A DNA stretch of 64,000 nt from Patagioenas fasciata (GCF_037038585.1 NC_092523.1:2237001-2301000), one strand, 5' to 3'. Counted from the stretch's first letter, positions 45,706-58,752 are shown. The notes: generated by a model not told the origin, from the letters alone. Program-made: numbers and translations.

Positions 45706-47395
45706 CATAAACCACCACCTACACTTCCTCCTCAATAGGAAATCTCCCCAATGTACCTATTTTAGCCCTGCTCCTAATAATCTTTACATTAAAAAGGTTT
45801 GAGCTTGAAGGAGATAAAGCTCAAATGACCCAATGCATGGGATGAATCACAAAGGATATCTGCACCAGAAGCCACCGCCCCTCTCGGATGCCAATGGAAA
45901 ACTCCTGCCCCATCTTCAGCATCGTTGATCACAGTGTCAGGAGCTGCTGCCCACCTGCAGGACCTTCAGAGGAATCCAGATGTTGTAGAGCATGGGCTGA
46001 GATAGCTCAAGATACTGGAAACCACGAGCAGTTCCAGAGCAATACACAGATTTACACAGACACACCCCCAAGTGGAGGTGGAAACAGAATCAAGTCCCAA
46101 CTCATATAAAAATATAGCACTTAAATAACACTTTGCAGCTTCGCAGCAGCCAATAAACATTAATTAATTAATCCTCCCAGCATTCTACTGGAAAAACTTG
46201 AGCAGAGTAAGAAGCGCTCTCAGAAAACCATGACTTGCACCAGGGTTGGAGGAGGACTTAGATGCCATTACATGGCTTAAAGTCCAGCTTTGGAAAGCAG
46301 CCTTGCTAATCCAACTAGGTTGCTCGAGATCAGATCTGTTTCAGCTTATTTTAGCCACACGGAGCTTGCGAATCTAATCTGATTGGTAATCTAGGCATGA
46401 ATTCGGATAGACTCTCTTAATCCTCAAATGACGAGATGAAGCGAAGTGGGTTTGTAACAGAGTAAGAGCAACCAAAGTAGCTTTTAGTGTGGTTTATTTA
46501 AGGTGCGTTAACCTGCTGCTCAAGCTCCCTGGGTGCCTTTTTTCCTCTGATAGGCTGGAAACGATGCCTAAAATGTTTGACCCAACTTAGCGTCACAAGG
46601 ATCACAGAAGAGAGAAGGTCCAAGCTCAGCCCTTGGAGCAGCAACCAGGCCACTTTCTGGCCAGGAAAAGGAAGCAGCAGGACAAGCGATAGATCTACAT
46701 TTTATCTACATTTTATCCTATTCTGCGAGAGACCGGAGGGGGGAAAAAAACAATACAGTTTACTGCAAATGGACCTCTTCGCTCTTCATCAACACTGTTA
46801 AGAAAAGCTATTATTCTCCAAAAGGGATGCTGTTTAGACTCTGATAGATTCATTGTTCTCTGCTGTGTCTGGGACAGCGTGAGCGGCTCTTCCCGCTGCT
46901 AACATGATTGAAGGCAGCACACAGTAATAAATACATGCCCATTAAGCCGGTGAGCCTCTTTGCACTTCACTGATACTAATGGGGAAGAAATGAAACAGTT
47001 TCAAAACAGCGAGTTGCCAAAAAACCCGCATTTGGAAAGGCTGGGGAGTGAGAAGTCACAAGTGACACGCGGCGGTTCGTGCTCCGCCAACGCGCGGGAA
47101 GGGGCTGCAGGGAGAACGGCGAGTGTCTGTCTCCAAGGGACAAGCTCAAAAAGCTGCGTTTTCTCTTTTACCCTCTCACGACACTTCCATTTCCATTTAT
47201 TTTTAATTGTTCTGTTTATTTTTTCTTATTATTTTTACTTCTCCTCCTTGTGCAGAAGGGGGGAAGCTTTCAGGGTGGAGTTTCTAAGGGTATGAAATGG
47301 GGTAATAGAGACGTCTCATTGCTATCCTAATTTCTAACAGATATACACACACCTGTAAGTCAACATGCAGTTAAATGAACAGACAGATAAATCTA
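45706..47395. other. Intron sequence, no recognised element
   Basis: No exon or transposon recognised. A short CpG-rich patch occurs at about 47065-47120. Confidence 0.4.
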
Positions 47396-47461
47396 GGGAC
47401 CTATGTCGGACTAAATGACCTCCTGAGGTCTCCTCCAAACTGGATTAGCCTCTGATCCTAT
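47396..47461 (+). mobile_element. Old CR1-like 3' end fragment
   Basis: GACTAAATGACCTCCTGAGG, CCTCCAAACTGGATTAG and CTGATCCTAT match the general plan of an old CR1 tail. Short and decayed. Confidence 0.5.
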
Positions 47462-49574
47462 AGCAAAGATCCAGATGGATCAAAAATCTAAATACCTGGT
47501 GTCTCAGAGCCGCGAGGATTTCAGTCGGCAAGTGATCCACAGCTTGAGGTGTTTAGTCTTGGTCTTAAGAGACTTGGATTCATTTCCTACCTGTATCACC
47601 GGTTTATCTGCAGCAGCTCGAGCTGGTTGATGTTTATGGTCCCATCATCCCTCCCCATCTCAGGTGTTCGCTCATTCCAGGCAACAGAGAGCAGCCAAAA
47701 AATAATACAGAGAGCTGCTCAAGTCCAACAAAACCAAAGCATTTGGGGAGTGGGGGGAGTTGCAGTTTGTATTATATTAAATCAGCTCTCTGAACCAGCT
47801 GTGCCAGCAAGGAGGTGGGAACACATGGCCGGGAGGAGAGGAGGCAGCGCCGAGCTGCTCACGCTGCCATGGCATCACACTTCCCCTTCCAATAATCCGG
47901 GCACGGAACAAATTTGCACCAGTTCACACCCAAAGTTCAAGGAACGATGAATTTAACGGGTACCATCTTTATCGCGGGTGCGCGTTAAAGGACGGAGGCA
48001 TCACCGCAAGACTAACGGCCGTGTGCGTAGAAGGCATTTAGTTGATTATCTGGGTTTTTAAACCTCTTAGTGGCATTACAAATCAAAAGCTTGCACAGAA
48101 AAAAGCATCACTCACTGGTGAGAGTCCTTGCTCAGACACTCCTGCTGTTCGGTGGCTCTTTACCTCTCTCTGCTGGCAGGACCATGGGGAGAAGCCAGGG
48201 TACGAGCCAGAGATCAGGACCGAAGGACAGAGGGGAGGAAGACGAGGACAATCACCCTTCATCACTGTATTTCTCCGAGTGAATTCTACTTCTTGTGTAG
48301 ACACTAAATTTTTAGGACAAAGTGGTGTGAATCTACAAATGGGGCAAAGCAGGACCCCGGTCCTAACCTGCTCATCAGCCTGATATTGCTCCAAATTTTT
48401 ACTATCAATCCAAATATCAAATATCAATCCAAATATCAGCCTAGGTTGCAGCTCCTCAATATTTGCAACATTACTAAGCTGATTAACAAATTATACTAGG
48501 TTGATAGGAGCGATTTCTACCCCAGTTTCAATGGCAAAAATGATTCAGTGCACAACACAAAGGAGCCGTTTTGCTGGGCATGCAAGCCGTGTAGTTCAAG
48601 CATAGAATTATTGCAGGGAATCCTAGCTAAGAATATAAATATATCAGGCATTTTGGGGAAAAGCTGGAAGATAAGAGCAATATGAAGTTCATAATTAAAT
48701 CTCCCCAACTCTAACACCTTACTACAGTCTTTCCAAGGCAGGTCTTTGGTGCCTGAACACCAACATCCAACATTCATCAGCCTTTCAAAGGGCTTTTCTG
48801 CAGCGCCGAGCACAAAAATCCCAGTAAAAAAAGCAGCTGTGTTGTAAAACGGGAGTGATTTCCATCTCTCTGTGTCTGGTAGCCGCTGAGTACCGCTTCT
48901 CTTTAACTTTTACCACTGCTGACATGCCAGCGTCAATCTGTTCCTCCAATCTGTGCTGGTCTGTTGGGCAGGTTGGGAAAGGGACTCAAACACACACAGG
49001 ACATAAGGCTGCAGAATTAGGGGAAGAAGCCTGAGGATAAAGGACAAAAGCCACATCATTACACCCTGCAGTTGGTTCAGCCTTTTGGTTTAAGCCTAAA
49101 CCTTAGCATCAACGCTCCTAAGAAAACATCTGTTTTTAAGCAAGCCGGTTTGTCACCCTTATTTATCAGGCTGATATGTCACCACCCCTGTTTTTATACA
49201 AGTATTCCCTCAAATGAAACCTTTTTCCTCCAGCGGAGATTCCCTCCAGGACGCAGTTTGGGGAATTGCCTGCCCTGTTTAGAATTGGATACGTTAGTCT
49301 ATACCTTCTGCTGCAAATTGGCTCCCGGTGCACCCGTGTGTGTCCTTTTCACCTGCGCGCTCGCGCGTCGCACCAAGAACCGGAGCTGCGTGCGAAGGGC
49401 CGGATTCTGCCAACCCCGGGAGCCGCCCGTGGAAACCATCAGTAAAAATGGTAAGGGATGGAAGTCAAAGAGGTGGCTTAAGTATAAGGAGAGAGCACTG
49501 AGTGAGGAGCATGAAGTGCAAAGAGTATATGAACAAGAGGAAGGAATCCTCCTAGGAGGGCAATAATACAACAG
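47462..49574. other. Intron sequence, no recognised element
   Basis: No exon or transposon recognised. CpG-rich patch at about 49320-49440, shorter and weaker than the one at 6.1 kb. Confidence 0.4.
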
Positions 49575-50090
49575 TAGAATCATAGCATCATTTTGGTTGG
49601 AAGAGACCCTTCAAGATCATGGAGTCCAACCATAAGCCACCCCTGGCACTGCCCTATGTCCCTGAGAACCTCATGTCCGTCTGTCCAGCCCTCCAGGGAT
49701 GGTGACTCCAGCACTGCCCTGGGCAGCCTGTTCCAATGCCCCACAGCCCTTTGGGGAAGAAATTGTTCCCCACATCCAACCTCAACCTCCCCTGGCACAA
49801 CTTGAGGCCGTTTCCTCTGCTCCTGGCGCTTGTTCCTGGGGAGCAGAGCCCGACCCCCCTGGCTCCAAGCTCCTTTCAGGCAGTTCAGAGATCAGAAGGT
49901 CTCCCCTCAGCTCCTGTTCTCCAGCTGAACCCCCCAGCTCCCTCAGCCGCTCCCATCACACTTGTGCTGCAGCCCCTCACCAGCTCCGTTCCCTTCTCTC
50001 ACTCCAGCACCTCGAGGCCTTTCTTGGCGTGAGGAGCCCAAAACTGCCCCCAGGATTCGAGGTTGGGCCTCCCCAGTGCCCAGCACAGGG
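49575..50090 (-). mobile_element. CR1 LINE, about 515 bp, minus strand
   Basis: GTAGAATCATAGCATCATTT, CAAGATCATGGAGTCCAACC, then the whole 3' UTR of the same subfamily as 27221. It ends near GCCCAGCACAGGGACGG. Confidence 0.9.
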
Positions 50091-50422
50091 ACGGTCAAGT
50101 AGCTATGGAGCTGGAAAAGACGGGACATAAATGACAACTGAACCAGTTTCTACTATCAACATGAATCCTACGCATTCCCTTATTTCTCTCTTTTTAAGGA
50201 TCCTACTGGTTTCTGGCTTCTCTGGGACAGGAAGACACACGGGGACATGAGCCATGAGATGACATGAGTGCTTCAAACACACTTACCCTCAAGGGACGGA
50301 CACGGACGGACGAGGTTGCCAAACGGAACCGAGCAAGAGGAACTTTACTAAGCTCACCCCTTCTCTTCAAGTTTTCACAGCAGTTTTGTACATGTAAATC
50401 ATTACAAGAAAGAGTCATTTCT

Positions 50423-50590
50423 TCACAGAACCCCAGAATGGACTGGGTTGGAAAAGCCCTCAGAGCTCATCCAGTCCAACCCTTGGTCCAGCTCCAGTCC
50501 ATTGACCAGATCATGGCACTAAGTCCAACAAACACTTCTGGAGTTCAACACAACCACCCCAGTCCCACACCAGGACACCAAACCTCCCCA
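50423..50590 (-). mobile_element. CR1-like 3' end, minus strand
   Basis: CACAGAACCCCAGAATGGAC, GGGTTGGAAAAGCCCTCAGA and CATCCAGTCCAACCCTTGGT. A separate subfamily. The 5' limit is not clear. Confidence 0.75.
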
Positions 50591-52017
50591 AAGCCTTTAG
50601 AGCATTTGTTCTCCAAGCACGTTATTATAAAATATCTAACCCTAACAACCAAGACACCAGAAATACACCCCGAATGGTCCCACTACCAAGAATATCTTGT
50701 TATTTTGAGAAAAATTATGAAATTCTAAAAGGCAGTCAGAGAGGGAGCTTAATTACAGTATAGGGTATCTCCACCATACGGAGTGGTTTTGGTTGGTGGT
50801 GTTTTAATAAGTGGAATTTGAGCCAGTCAGCTTCATATCTAATAAAAATGACATCTTCATATCTAATGAAAACCACATCTGCCTCTCAAACACGCAAAGG
50901 AAAATTCGAGTAAATAAGCAAAGCCAAAAAGTTGAGTTTGGAACACGTTTTCTTGCTCAAATACACAGCACTGAATAAATCCTTATCAAGCAGTTATTTG
51001 TTCTCTGCTTTGCCGAGCACATAATTGACGCACCCATGACAAAAATCATGTTTTTAAAACATTTTTCTAATGTAGGAAAAGCCCCTCTCGTTTCCCTCAA
51101 TAAAAAGCTATCAGCAGGCGAGCAGCTATTGACAGCTGAGAGATCGATTCTTCGTTTTTGCTAATGACGCCCAAGAAATGGGTTTTTACCACCTTGAGTT
51201 AATTGTCGTTTTCCCGAGTGGTGAAATTCAAGAGGAGCTGCTGGATGAGCACAAGAGACCTGAAAGTGGAAGAGATGTAGGTGTTGGCAGCACTGGTACC
51301 CAAGAACCATCTCATAACTGGAGCCAAGCCACATTCATTCTGGAAATCAGCTTGGAAATGGTCATGGGGAACTGGAACAAAGTACGATTATGGCTCTTCA
51401 GAGATTTATTTCTTTAGAAGATTATGCCTCTTTAGGGTTTTTTTCTTCTTTACATAGTCCATCATTGTTCCATTTCAGCTCATTTTGAAAAATCTGCTCT
51501 GAAAATGCAGAAGAGAAAGACTCGTTCTGCAGGAACCCTGTCAAGAAGATAAGTGTGGAGGAGACACTTGACGTTTCATAGCTCTAGGCTTTTATATTTT
51601 CCATTTTTCATGTGGTGAAACCATTTCAGCGAGCGATATAGATTGTGCTGAGCTGTTGTGATGCTTCCAGCTCTGCCTGCCATCCCTCATGAGAACCACG
51701 GATTTCTGAATGAGGAGAAGAAAAAAGGGATTCGAACACTGTCAAACACGCCGCACCACAGAAGTGGATCAGCCGGGAGATTAGTGACACAACTCTGTCA
51801 AAACAACTTGTCTTCTTGATCTCGAAGACGATATTTGGGGGGGGTGTTGGGTTCTTAGAAAGCCGATGCATTAAAACTCTGCCCAAGCTGCTATTTTTAA
51901 AGGTTTCTAAGGTGATCATGATTTTAATTCTGATTATAAAGCCTAGAAGACCATCCAGGAATCTCTTCTACGCAGTCCAGGTTACAAGGGCAGCAATTGC
52001 GTCTTGGTTGGTTTCTT
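50591..52017. other. Intron sequence, possible conserved block
   Basis: No exon or transposon recognised. 51000-51170 is AT-rich, low in repeats and contains several TAAT and TCATGTTTTT-type motifs. Conservation cannot be assessed here. Confidence 0.4.
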
Positions 52018-52300
52018 CACAGAATCCCAGAGTGTCAGGGGTGGAAGGGCCCTGGAAAGCTCATCCAGTGCAATCCCCCCACGGAGCAGGAACACGCAGC
52101 TGAGGTTCCACAGGAAGGTGTCCAGGCGGGTTTGAATGTCTGCAGAGAAGGAGACTCCACAACCTCCCTGGGCAGCCTGGGCCAGGCTCTGACACCCTCA
52201 CCAGGAACAAGTTTCTTCTCAAATTTAAGTGGAACCTCTTGTGTTCCAGCTTGAACCCATTGCCCCTTGTCATTGGTTGTCATCGAGAAGAGCCTGGCTC
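52018..52300 (-). mobile_element. CR1 LINE 3' end, minus half of a head-to-head pair
   Basis: Same subfamily as the 408 copy, sharing the GCTCATCCAGTGCAATCCCC and GTTTCTTCTCAAATTTAAGT landmarks. It breaks off at GAGCCTGGCTC, exactly where the plus copy begins. Confidence 0.92.
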
Positions 52301-52576
52301 TTCTCCCAAGGAACAAGCGTCAGGAGCAGAGGAAACGGCCTCAAGTTGGGCCAGGGGAGGTTGAGGTTGGATCTGGGAACAGTTTCTTCCCCAAAGGGCT
52401 GTGGGGCATTGGAACAGGCTGCCCAGGGCAGTGCTGGAGTCACCATCCCTGGAGGGTTGGACAGACGGACATGAGGTTCTCAGGACATGGGGCAATGCCA
52501 GGGGTGGGGGAATGGTTGGACTTGATGATCTTAGATATCTTCTCCAACCAAAATGATTCTATTCAACGATTCTATC
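52296..52576 (+). mobile_element. CR1 LINE 3' end, plus half of a head-to-head pair
   Basis: Subfamily of the 37135 copy: GGAACAAGCGTCAGGAGCAG, GGGCAGTGCTGGAGTCACCA, tail ATTCTATTCAACGATTCTAT. Its first bases GGCTC are shared with the minus copy, so the two 5' ends abut with about five bases of overlap. Confidence 0.92.
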
Positions 52577-55200
52577 TCTAAGAAGCTCTACCAATCCAAC
52601 CTGAATCAGCTCTTTGACAAAGACGACCAAGTTGAGCACTTCTCACTTCAGCATCACACAAAGCTCTCTCCAGCCTTTCTGATGAGTAATAATAATGAAT
52701 TAGCCTCTCTTGGATATAATTACGTTACAACAACAGATGAGACAAGTCCCTCCTCCAGCATACACTTGTTGGTCACAGAGAACACGAGAGGGGTTAAAAC
52801 AATAAAAATCAGCCAAAAAATCAAATTACCTCTCATCTGCTGGTCTTCTGCCATCAGTGCATCAAGAGGTGTGTGCGACACTCAGTTATCGGCCACGTAA
52901 AACATCAGAGGGCTCAGTCTTTTATTCCAACATCAAGTGGGCACTTCACCATCCAGGCCCTTTCCTGAACTAGCACTAGAACAATGGCTAATTATTAATG
53001 CCTCGTAACCAGAGCCCACCTAGAAGCCATCAAAATGGTAAAACATAGCTGGAGGAAAGCAAAAATGCGTTGCCCAGGCATCTTTCATTCACTAATAGAA
53101 AATTTGAGGTGGTTTCTAGGCAAGCAAGATGTTTCCCCTCCCCTGACGCAACCAACCAGCACATGGTGTGTTCTGCAAACACACCAGTAATTAATGAGAC
53201 ACAGCCGTATATATCTGGCATTTAATGAAAGCCCTTTTTCACACAGGTAGAATCACAGAATGGATGATTTACGATTCTGTGCTCACCCTTTTTAGAGGGG
53301 TCACAGTTCCCTAGGTGAACATTCCAGCCCCACAGCCTTGGTGGGATCCACCCAGCGCTTACTCACCTCTCCCTGTCCTTCAGTTTGGTTTAATTAATAC
53401 AGCAAAGCACAGTTAAATAACGAGCACATGCTGCAATTCCACCCCAGTCTCCTGCTGGGAGAGCTACTTTATCCTACAGTCAGCAAAACTACAACAACCC
53501 CTCTGAATTAACCAACACCGTGATCAAAGCGAAGCATGTCAAGATTTTGCTAGGAAAGGCAATTTTGGCATCATTTTTTCTCTCCTCCTCCACCCCACAC
53601 CTTTCTTTATACCTTTCTTTATACCTCTATTTATATTTAAAGCCCTGCAACCTGCAGAACAAGGTTCCACTCCTGCATGTGCCGTCATGATTGAGGGGAA
53701 CGAGAAAAACACGCCACTTCGGTTTGCGCTCTCTCAATGCAATTCTGAGCCAGCTCTGGGTGTTTCCGAGGTTTGTCACTACATAAAACCCCAAATTTGG
53801 GTCAAAAGTCTGCGTGGTTTGCCACAGCGGACAACTTGTGTTTCATCTGCCCCAAGGCAGATGGGAACTGAGTCTTTGCTGCTCCATCATCTTTTGCTTT
53901 TCTCCTTCCCTCAACCCTGGTTGCTTTTTAATTCGCATTAGATTAAGGTTGAAAGAATAATACAGTGACAGGAGGATAAACTATCGCAGGTGAAGGGGAA
54001 AAAGGAAATAAAGGAGTTATTTGACTTACAGGGTGTGGGAGACAAGCACGCTACCACTTCCATCACCATTTAGTTGGGAGGACATTTAGCACAGTTGCTT
54101 CTTATAACTCCTAAAACACATCTGCCTATCAATTAAAGCTGGGTTTTATATTACATTTAATTACTGAAGGGTTTTGTGCTTAGACGCACAAACACACACC
54201 ACAAAAAACCCTGTGTTGGTGTTGTGGTCAAGTGTCCGTACACGGACACATAAGGAACAGAGTTGTGGATCAAACCCACTGGGGAAAAAATGCTGGTTTT
54301 TGTTTCATGTGGCTGATTTGGAGGTAAAAGGCTGAAAAAGCAGCTTAGCCCCTCAATGAGCAGCCCCACTCATGTCTGCTTTCACATGTTTTCTGTGTTC
54401 ATATAGACAAATCGTAGACAAAAGTCTAGAAAACAGGACTGATGGGGGCTCGGAGATCACCCAGCCCAGCCCAAAGCAGAGCAATTTGACCAAAAATTAC
54501 TCTTTTCTCAGCCTAAACATCGCTAAGATCTTCCCATCAACGGGGTTTCCACAACCTCCCTCACCTTCCGTTCCAACAGCAGGAGCATCACCCAACTAAA
54601 AGTACCATTACTGATGGTACCAGCTACAACACAAGGACATATGGGGGTTATACACACCCCAAATAGCATCAGTTTCAGTGGAAAAATGGCCATTATTTTA
54701 ACCAAAAGGAAGATGGTAGGAGAGGGGGTTGATGCATCACAGCTGCTGGTACGAGGAAGGACAGACAGAAAGGTTTCCTGCAGCTAAAAAATAAAGTTAC
54801 TTATTATTTTAATTGCACAAGCACATTTTGCAACAGAAAGGGAAGAAATAGTGTTGGCCAAAGGTCGTCAATAACTTTGCAAGTCAGAAACCACAAACTT
54901 TCTACTTATATTAAATAAAAAAGGTGTATGTTTGTATGGCAAGCTCCTTGTTATCACTTCTGCTCAGCACCATTTATAACACGGGAACTTCAGAACAACC
55001 CAAATTCACGTTAACACCCGGCAGCTGAGTCGCAAGGGACCAGAAGCAACATTGCAGAAGTCAAAGACCAACTGAACAGAACCAGGACATTATTTTACCC
55101 ATAGAGATACCAAAGAAAGACTAAAATGCCACCTCAACCTCCCTCCTTTAGACTGTGGGACAATGCAGAAATTTAACCAAAGTTGGTTTTTCCCTCTTAC
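52577..55200. other. Intron sequence, no recognised element
   Basis: No transposon beyond a possible solitary tail (GAATCACAGAATGGATGATT near 53254). No exon recognised. Confidence 0.4.
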
Positions 55201-55278
55201 CTCTTTGTTGGTGACTCCTGGGGGCAAAGTCCCATGTTTGTAATCCTCCAAGAGCTGCACGGCTTCCTTCAGACGGCT
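55201..55278 (-). CDS. SFXN5: SFXN5 coding exon, first seen in window (26 codons)
   Basis: The exon is 78 bp and phase 0 at both ends. On the minus strand the acceptor is TTTAATTTGCAG and the donor is GAG|GTAAGAG, close to consensus. It reads [16 protein letters not shown], then [10 protein letters not shown]. This is the matrix-side N-terminal region just after the LFVTE segment, which belongs to an exon not found up to base 64000. Compared with my memory of human SFXN5 the changes are few: R to S at the start, R to K, R to P, and NEQ to NKE at the end. A 15.25-kb intron follows it in transcription. Confidence 0.95.
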
Positions 55279-56012
55279 CTGCAAATTAAACAACAGTTTG
55301 AAACTCAATTGTTTTATTGAAGGTAATGAATTTAAACCATAGAATTATACCTTTTCATGTAAGCCCCATGATGAGTCCTCCTACCCATATGATATAAAAA
55401 AGTAGGACGTACAGACACTTGTTTTGCTGGTTGCCCAGCCCTGTTGTCTTGTATCTAACTACAGAAGTGATACAGAGGAAGAAACAGAAGAGAACATACA
55501 AAAAGCTTCCCCTCGTCTATAGAAGACACCATAAAAAACTTGTGAGTCTTCAGCGTGATACCAGACTTCTGATAAATCTTGGAGATGAATGAGTCATTGA
55601 AGACTAAATAGATATATTAATGGATATATTCAGGTGCAACGTGGAATGTCCACCTAAGACATTGGTGTCACTCCAGGCCAGCTCTCAGATTGGTGTCTCC
55701 CAGTGATGGCTACAAGGAAACCGCTTGGATGGAAGACCCAACTTTGCTCCTGTGTCCAGTAAATGTAATGAGGAGGTATCACTAAGTATGGTAGAAACCT
55801 GTCCATATTAAACATCACTACAAGGAACTTGGTATCCACTAAAAATTGGGTACGTTACAATGCAGCAGGTTTTGCCCCATAACGAAGAGCAGCTCCGGTG
55901 CATCCCGCGCTGACCGGTGCACGAGGCAACACAACGGCACCGCTTGGAAACGTTTAGGTTGAGACAACTTATCTGAAATACCACGACATTTTCACATTTC
56001 AGATGATTCTGT
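55279..56012. other. Intron upstream of the first exon seen
   Basis: Nothing recognised apart from ordinary sequence. The exon encoding the preceding LFVTE segment is not here. Confidence 0.45.
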
Positions 56013-56119
56013 CATGGAGATGAGGTTCTCAGGGACATGGGGCAGCGCCAAGGTTGGGTTAATGGTTGAAATCCATGATCTTGAGGGGCTTTTCCAACCA
56101 AAATGAGTCCGTGATTCTA
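56013..56119 (+). mobile_element. CR1 3' end, plus strand
   Basis: ATGGAGATGAGGTTCTCAGG, CATGGGGCAGCGCC and TTTTCCAACCAAAATGAGTC, tail CGTGATTCTAC. About 105 bp. Confidence 0.87.
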
Positions 56120-56544
56120 CACATAGATCTTGGAGTGTCATTACATTGAACCACCGACCTGTGCTGCTTTTTTACACCCACATTCAGACAGGGTTTTCAC
56201 AATTGGTTGTGTTCTCTTAAAAATACCAAAATCAATCCTCAGTGCAGTTAAAGTTAGAACCTATCAATCACTAGCCATTCAAACGTTTGCATGGCTAAAT
56301 AAAGATCTGCTCCACATTGGGATAAAATAGAAGAATAAATACTTTTCATGAGTTCAAGGGCTCACAAGAGCACTAATCTTTGCTACCAGCCTGTCAGAAT
56401 CATCGGTTTACTCCCAGAAGAGTTATTCATCTATATATATATAAATATTAAGAAGTGTTCTGCAGTTGAAGCAAAGATTATGTCTACATATAATACTTTA
56501 AAGAACTAAATATATAATAATTTCAAGAATATATATATTCTGTA

Positions 56545-56574
56545 TATATACATACACTATAGTGTATATATATA
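56545..56574. repeat. AT-rich palindrome
   Basis: The core ATACACTATAGTGTAT (56552-56567) is a perfect 16-bp dyad with no spacer. The arms continue outwards to about 15 bp with one mismatch, inside a longer TATA-rich tract (about 56420-56595). Confidence 0.9.
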
Positions 56575-57324
56575 CTATATGCAATATATTTATTGAAATT
56601 TTAAAACCCATAGGGCAGAACTATACAGGGAGAAAGACTCATTGATTAGCCCAAGCTAAAGAGGAAGGGGTCAGGACACGAAGAGCGGCTTTGGTGGGGT
56701 TAAATCTGCTTAGCCAACCTCCAGAAAGCACCAGATCGCCCAGTAATGGCTCCCAAATACTTGAAGCCAAACAAATCCCTCAGCTGAACCTTTTCAAAAG
56801 CCTCCTGGCAGGTTCCCCAGCATCCAGATGAGTAACATCGCTCCCACATTCCTGCACCAGCTCCGTTGTTTTGGCAGCTTTATCTAATATTAGCGCCGGA
56901 GGACGTTTTGGAAATACAGAATATTTGGTCTGAAATAACACATAGTGTGTCGGTGGCTGATCTAAAGCCCCGTGGGTTTAATGTAACCGCATCAGTCGGT
57001 GCAAGCTCGGCTCTCACAAGCCTCCCGTAACCAAGACGCGCGTCCCAGCTCATTACCCGCTCACGTCCATGGGATCGGCGGCAGGGAAACCACTTTTCTC
57101 CCTTTCATGCCGACATCAAAGAGTATTTTGTTGTTTCCTTGGAAGCGCCAGCAGTTACGCCAACCTGAAAGCGGCAATTAATGAATGACTATTGTCCTCA
57201 AAACGTTCGGCACACGGGACATATGGAACCGCGGCGATTCCTTCACTCCGCAGAGCGAGCGGGTTGGGGTCGGATCCATGGCCATTTTTACGGTCCTGGT
57301 ATTTTACATATCTTTATTTATTTT

Positions 57325-57354
57325 ATATATAAAATATTAATATATTTTATATAT
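57325..57354. repeat. AT-rich inverted repeat
   Basis: Arms TATATAAAATAT (57326-57337) and ATATTTTATATA (57342-57353) around spacer TAAT. One more flanking pair extends the arms to 13 bp. Confidence 0.9.
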
Positions 57355-57369
57355 TCTCGCATCCATTAG

Positions 57370-58752
57370 CAGCTACTCATTGGAAGTGGAGAGTCTACGA
57401 AGATGCCAAATGTGGCTTAGCATCCGATAGGAACAAACTGCAAAGAAATTATATATTATTGGCAAAATATGTGCTCTGTTGGGTGCTCGTGCCAAGGCCA
57501 GCGCTACCAGCCTCAAGTTCACAACCCTGTGTCACTACGCACATGCAATAAATGATAAATATTCCATTTTCCGCCCTGTTCCTGGGGGTGTTGTTCTGAA
57601 ACTGCTCCCTCGTTGACATGCCCTGTGCCCTGTACTCCAGGCCTGACGTCCCCCTATGGAAAGAGCTGCCAACCGCTCTTCCCAAACCTCTCCAAACTTC
57701 CAGAGCTGCTCGGGACCTCTCTTACCAAATGAGATTTAGATCCACTCGCAGATTCTGGCATCGCCCTCGGCCGCTGGCACCTTCATTCCCCATCCTGAAG
57801 GAGACCAAGTGACATTGAGAGTTGACGCATCCCAAAGGACAATGGTCAAGGCCCAAACTGGACCATATTTTAGAGCTAAGTGTCAGCACTTTCTTTTGCT
57901 CCTCTATTCCCATTTTATTAGGGAATCAGGAGTTCAGAAAACTACATTCATCAGTTTTTACAGATTTTACACAGAATATCAAAGACGAAAGATGATTGAA
58001 TGTGTTCAAGGTTAGGAAATCGCCCATTTCTCCTGAAAAGCTGTTTGTGGAAACACTGCGCCTTACCCCCAAAATCAGAGAATGGCTTAATACAGAAAAG
58101 CTCTAATTACTGGTTCAGAAAAAGCATCCACCAAGCTCAAACCTTCTCCAAGGGTGGTCACAAGCAGAGGGAAAAGCAAAAGGTGGCCAGAAGAAAAATG
58201 ATGTCTTCCCTAAGCAAGCTTCCATCATCCAAGAAGACACAACAGAGAAGTTGTTTATAGCAACAAAAACGTGTCTTAACTCTTAGCTCCCTTCTCTTAA
58301 GCATACATACACCAAATCTGTCTTGAGATTTAAACTTATCTTGATAAAAAATAATACGCAAGTGATAGATTGAATACGCGAGTCCTTTCCTGGAAGGAGC
58401 TTGTGTTCTTTAGGAGCGTAAGTATGTCCTGAATACTTGAACGGATAAGGCCGGTCACTGGTCAGACTTTTCCGTGTCTAACCAATATCCCAGACAGAGA
58501 AATAAGTCCTTATTATTTCTGTCAAGTCCTCCTGACATTGGACAAAAAGGAAGAGTTATGACTCAAGACGATGTTTTCTAGCGATGCCCTGTTCCTCCAG
58601 ATGGGCTGAAGATCTCACACAGAAGATAAGTTGACCTTGAGAAACGGGTACATGGGATGAAATCCCATGGCATGGATGTGTGGCCACGCTCTTCTGGGCA
58701 GGCTCGAAGTTCTGGAAGACCCTTAGGGCTCTGTAGCTGATCAGCTATGAGA
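57370..58752. other. Intron sequence, no recognised element
   Basis: No exon, transposon or array recognised. Confidence 0.4.

Larger units (their letters stand above)
9022..55278 (-). other. SFXN5: SFXN5 gene, internal portion (ten coding exons)
   Basis: The ten exons listed separately join in phase into one sideroflexin reading frame of about 219 residues with no stop or frameshift. Sideroflexins are multi-pass proteins of the mitochondrial inner membrane. SFXN1 is an established mitochondrial serine transporter, and SFXN5 was earlier described as a brain tricarboxylate (citrate) carrier, so its physiological substrate is less certain. Family hallmarks are present in order: HPDTNE, PFRMSGYIPFGTPI, the Asn-rich [13 protein letters not shown] segment and hydrophobic stretches in five exons. 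The assignment to paralogue 5 rests on the match to remembered SFXN5 sequence, for example [10 protein letters not shown] and [19 protein letters not shown]. Missing are the N-terminus (FQLGKPRF...LFVTE region) and the last membrane segment with the C-terminal tail, both outside the window. Differences from the mammalian protein are mostly conservative, which points to a functional gene and not a retrocopy. Confidence 0.96.

Noticed and set aside
53254..53280. Possible solitary CR1 tail
   Set aside because: Only the 8-bp tail motif repeats; no CR1 body follows, so chance is likely.
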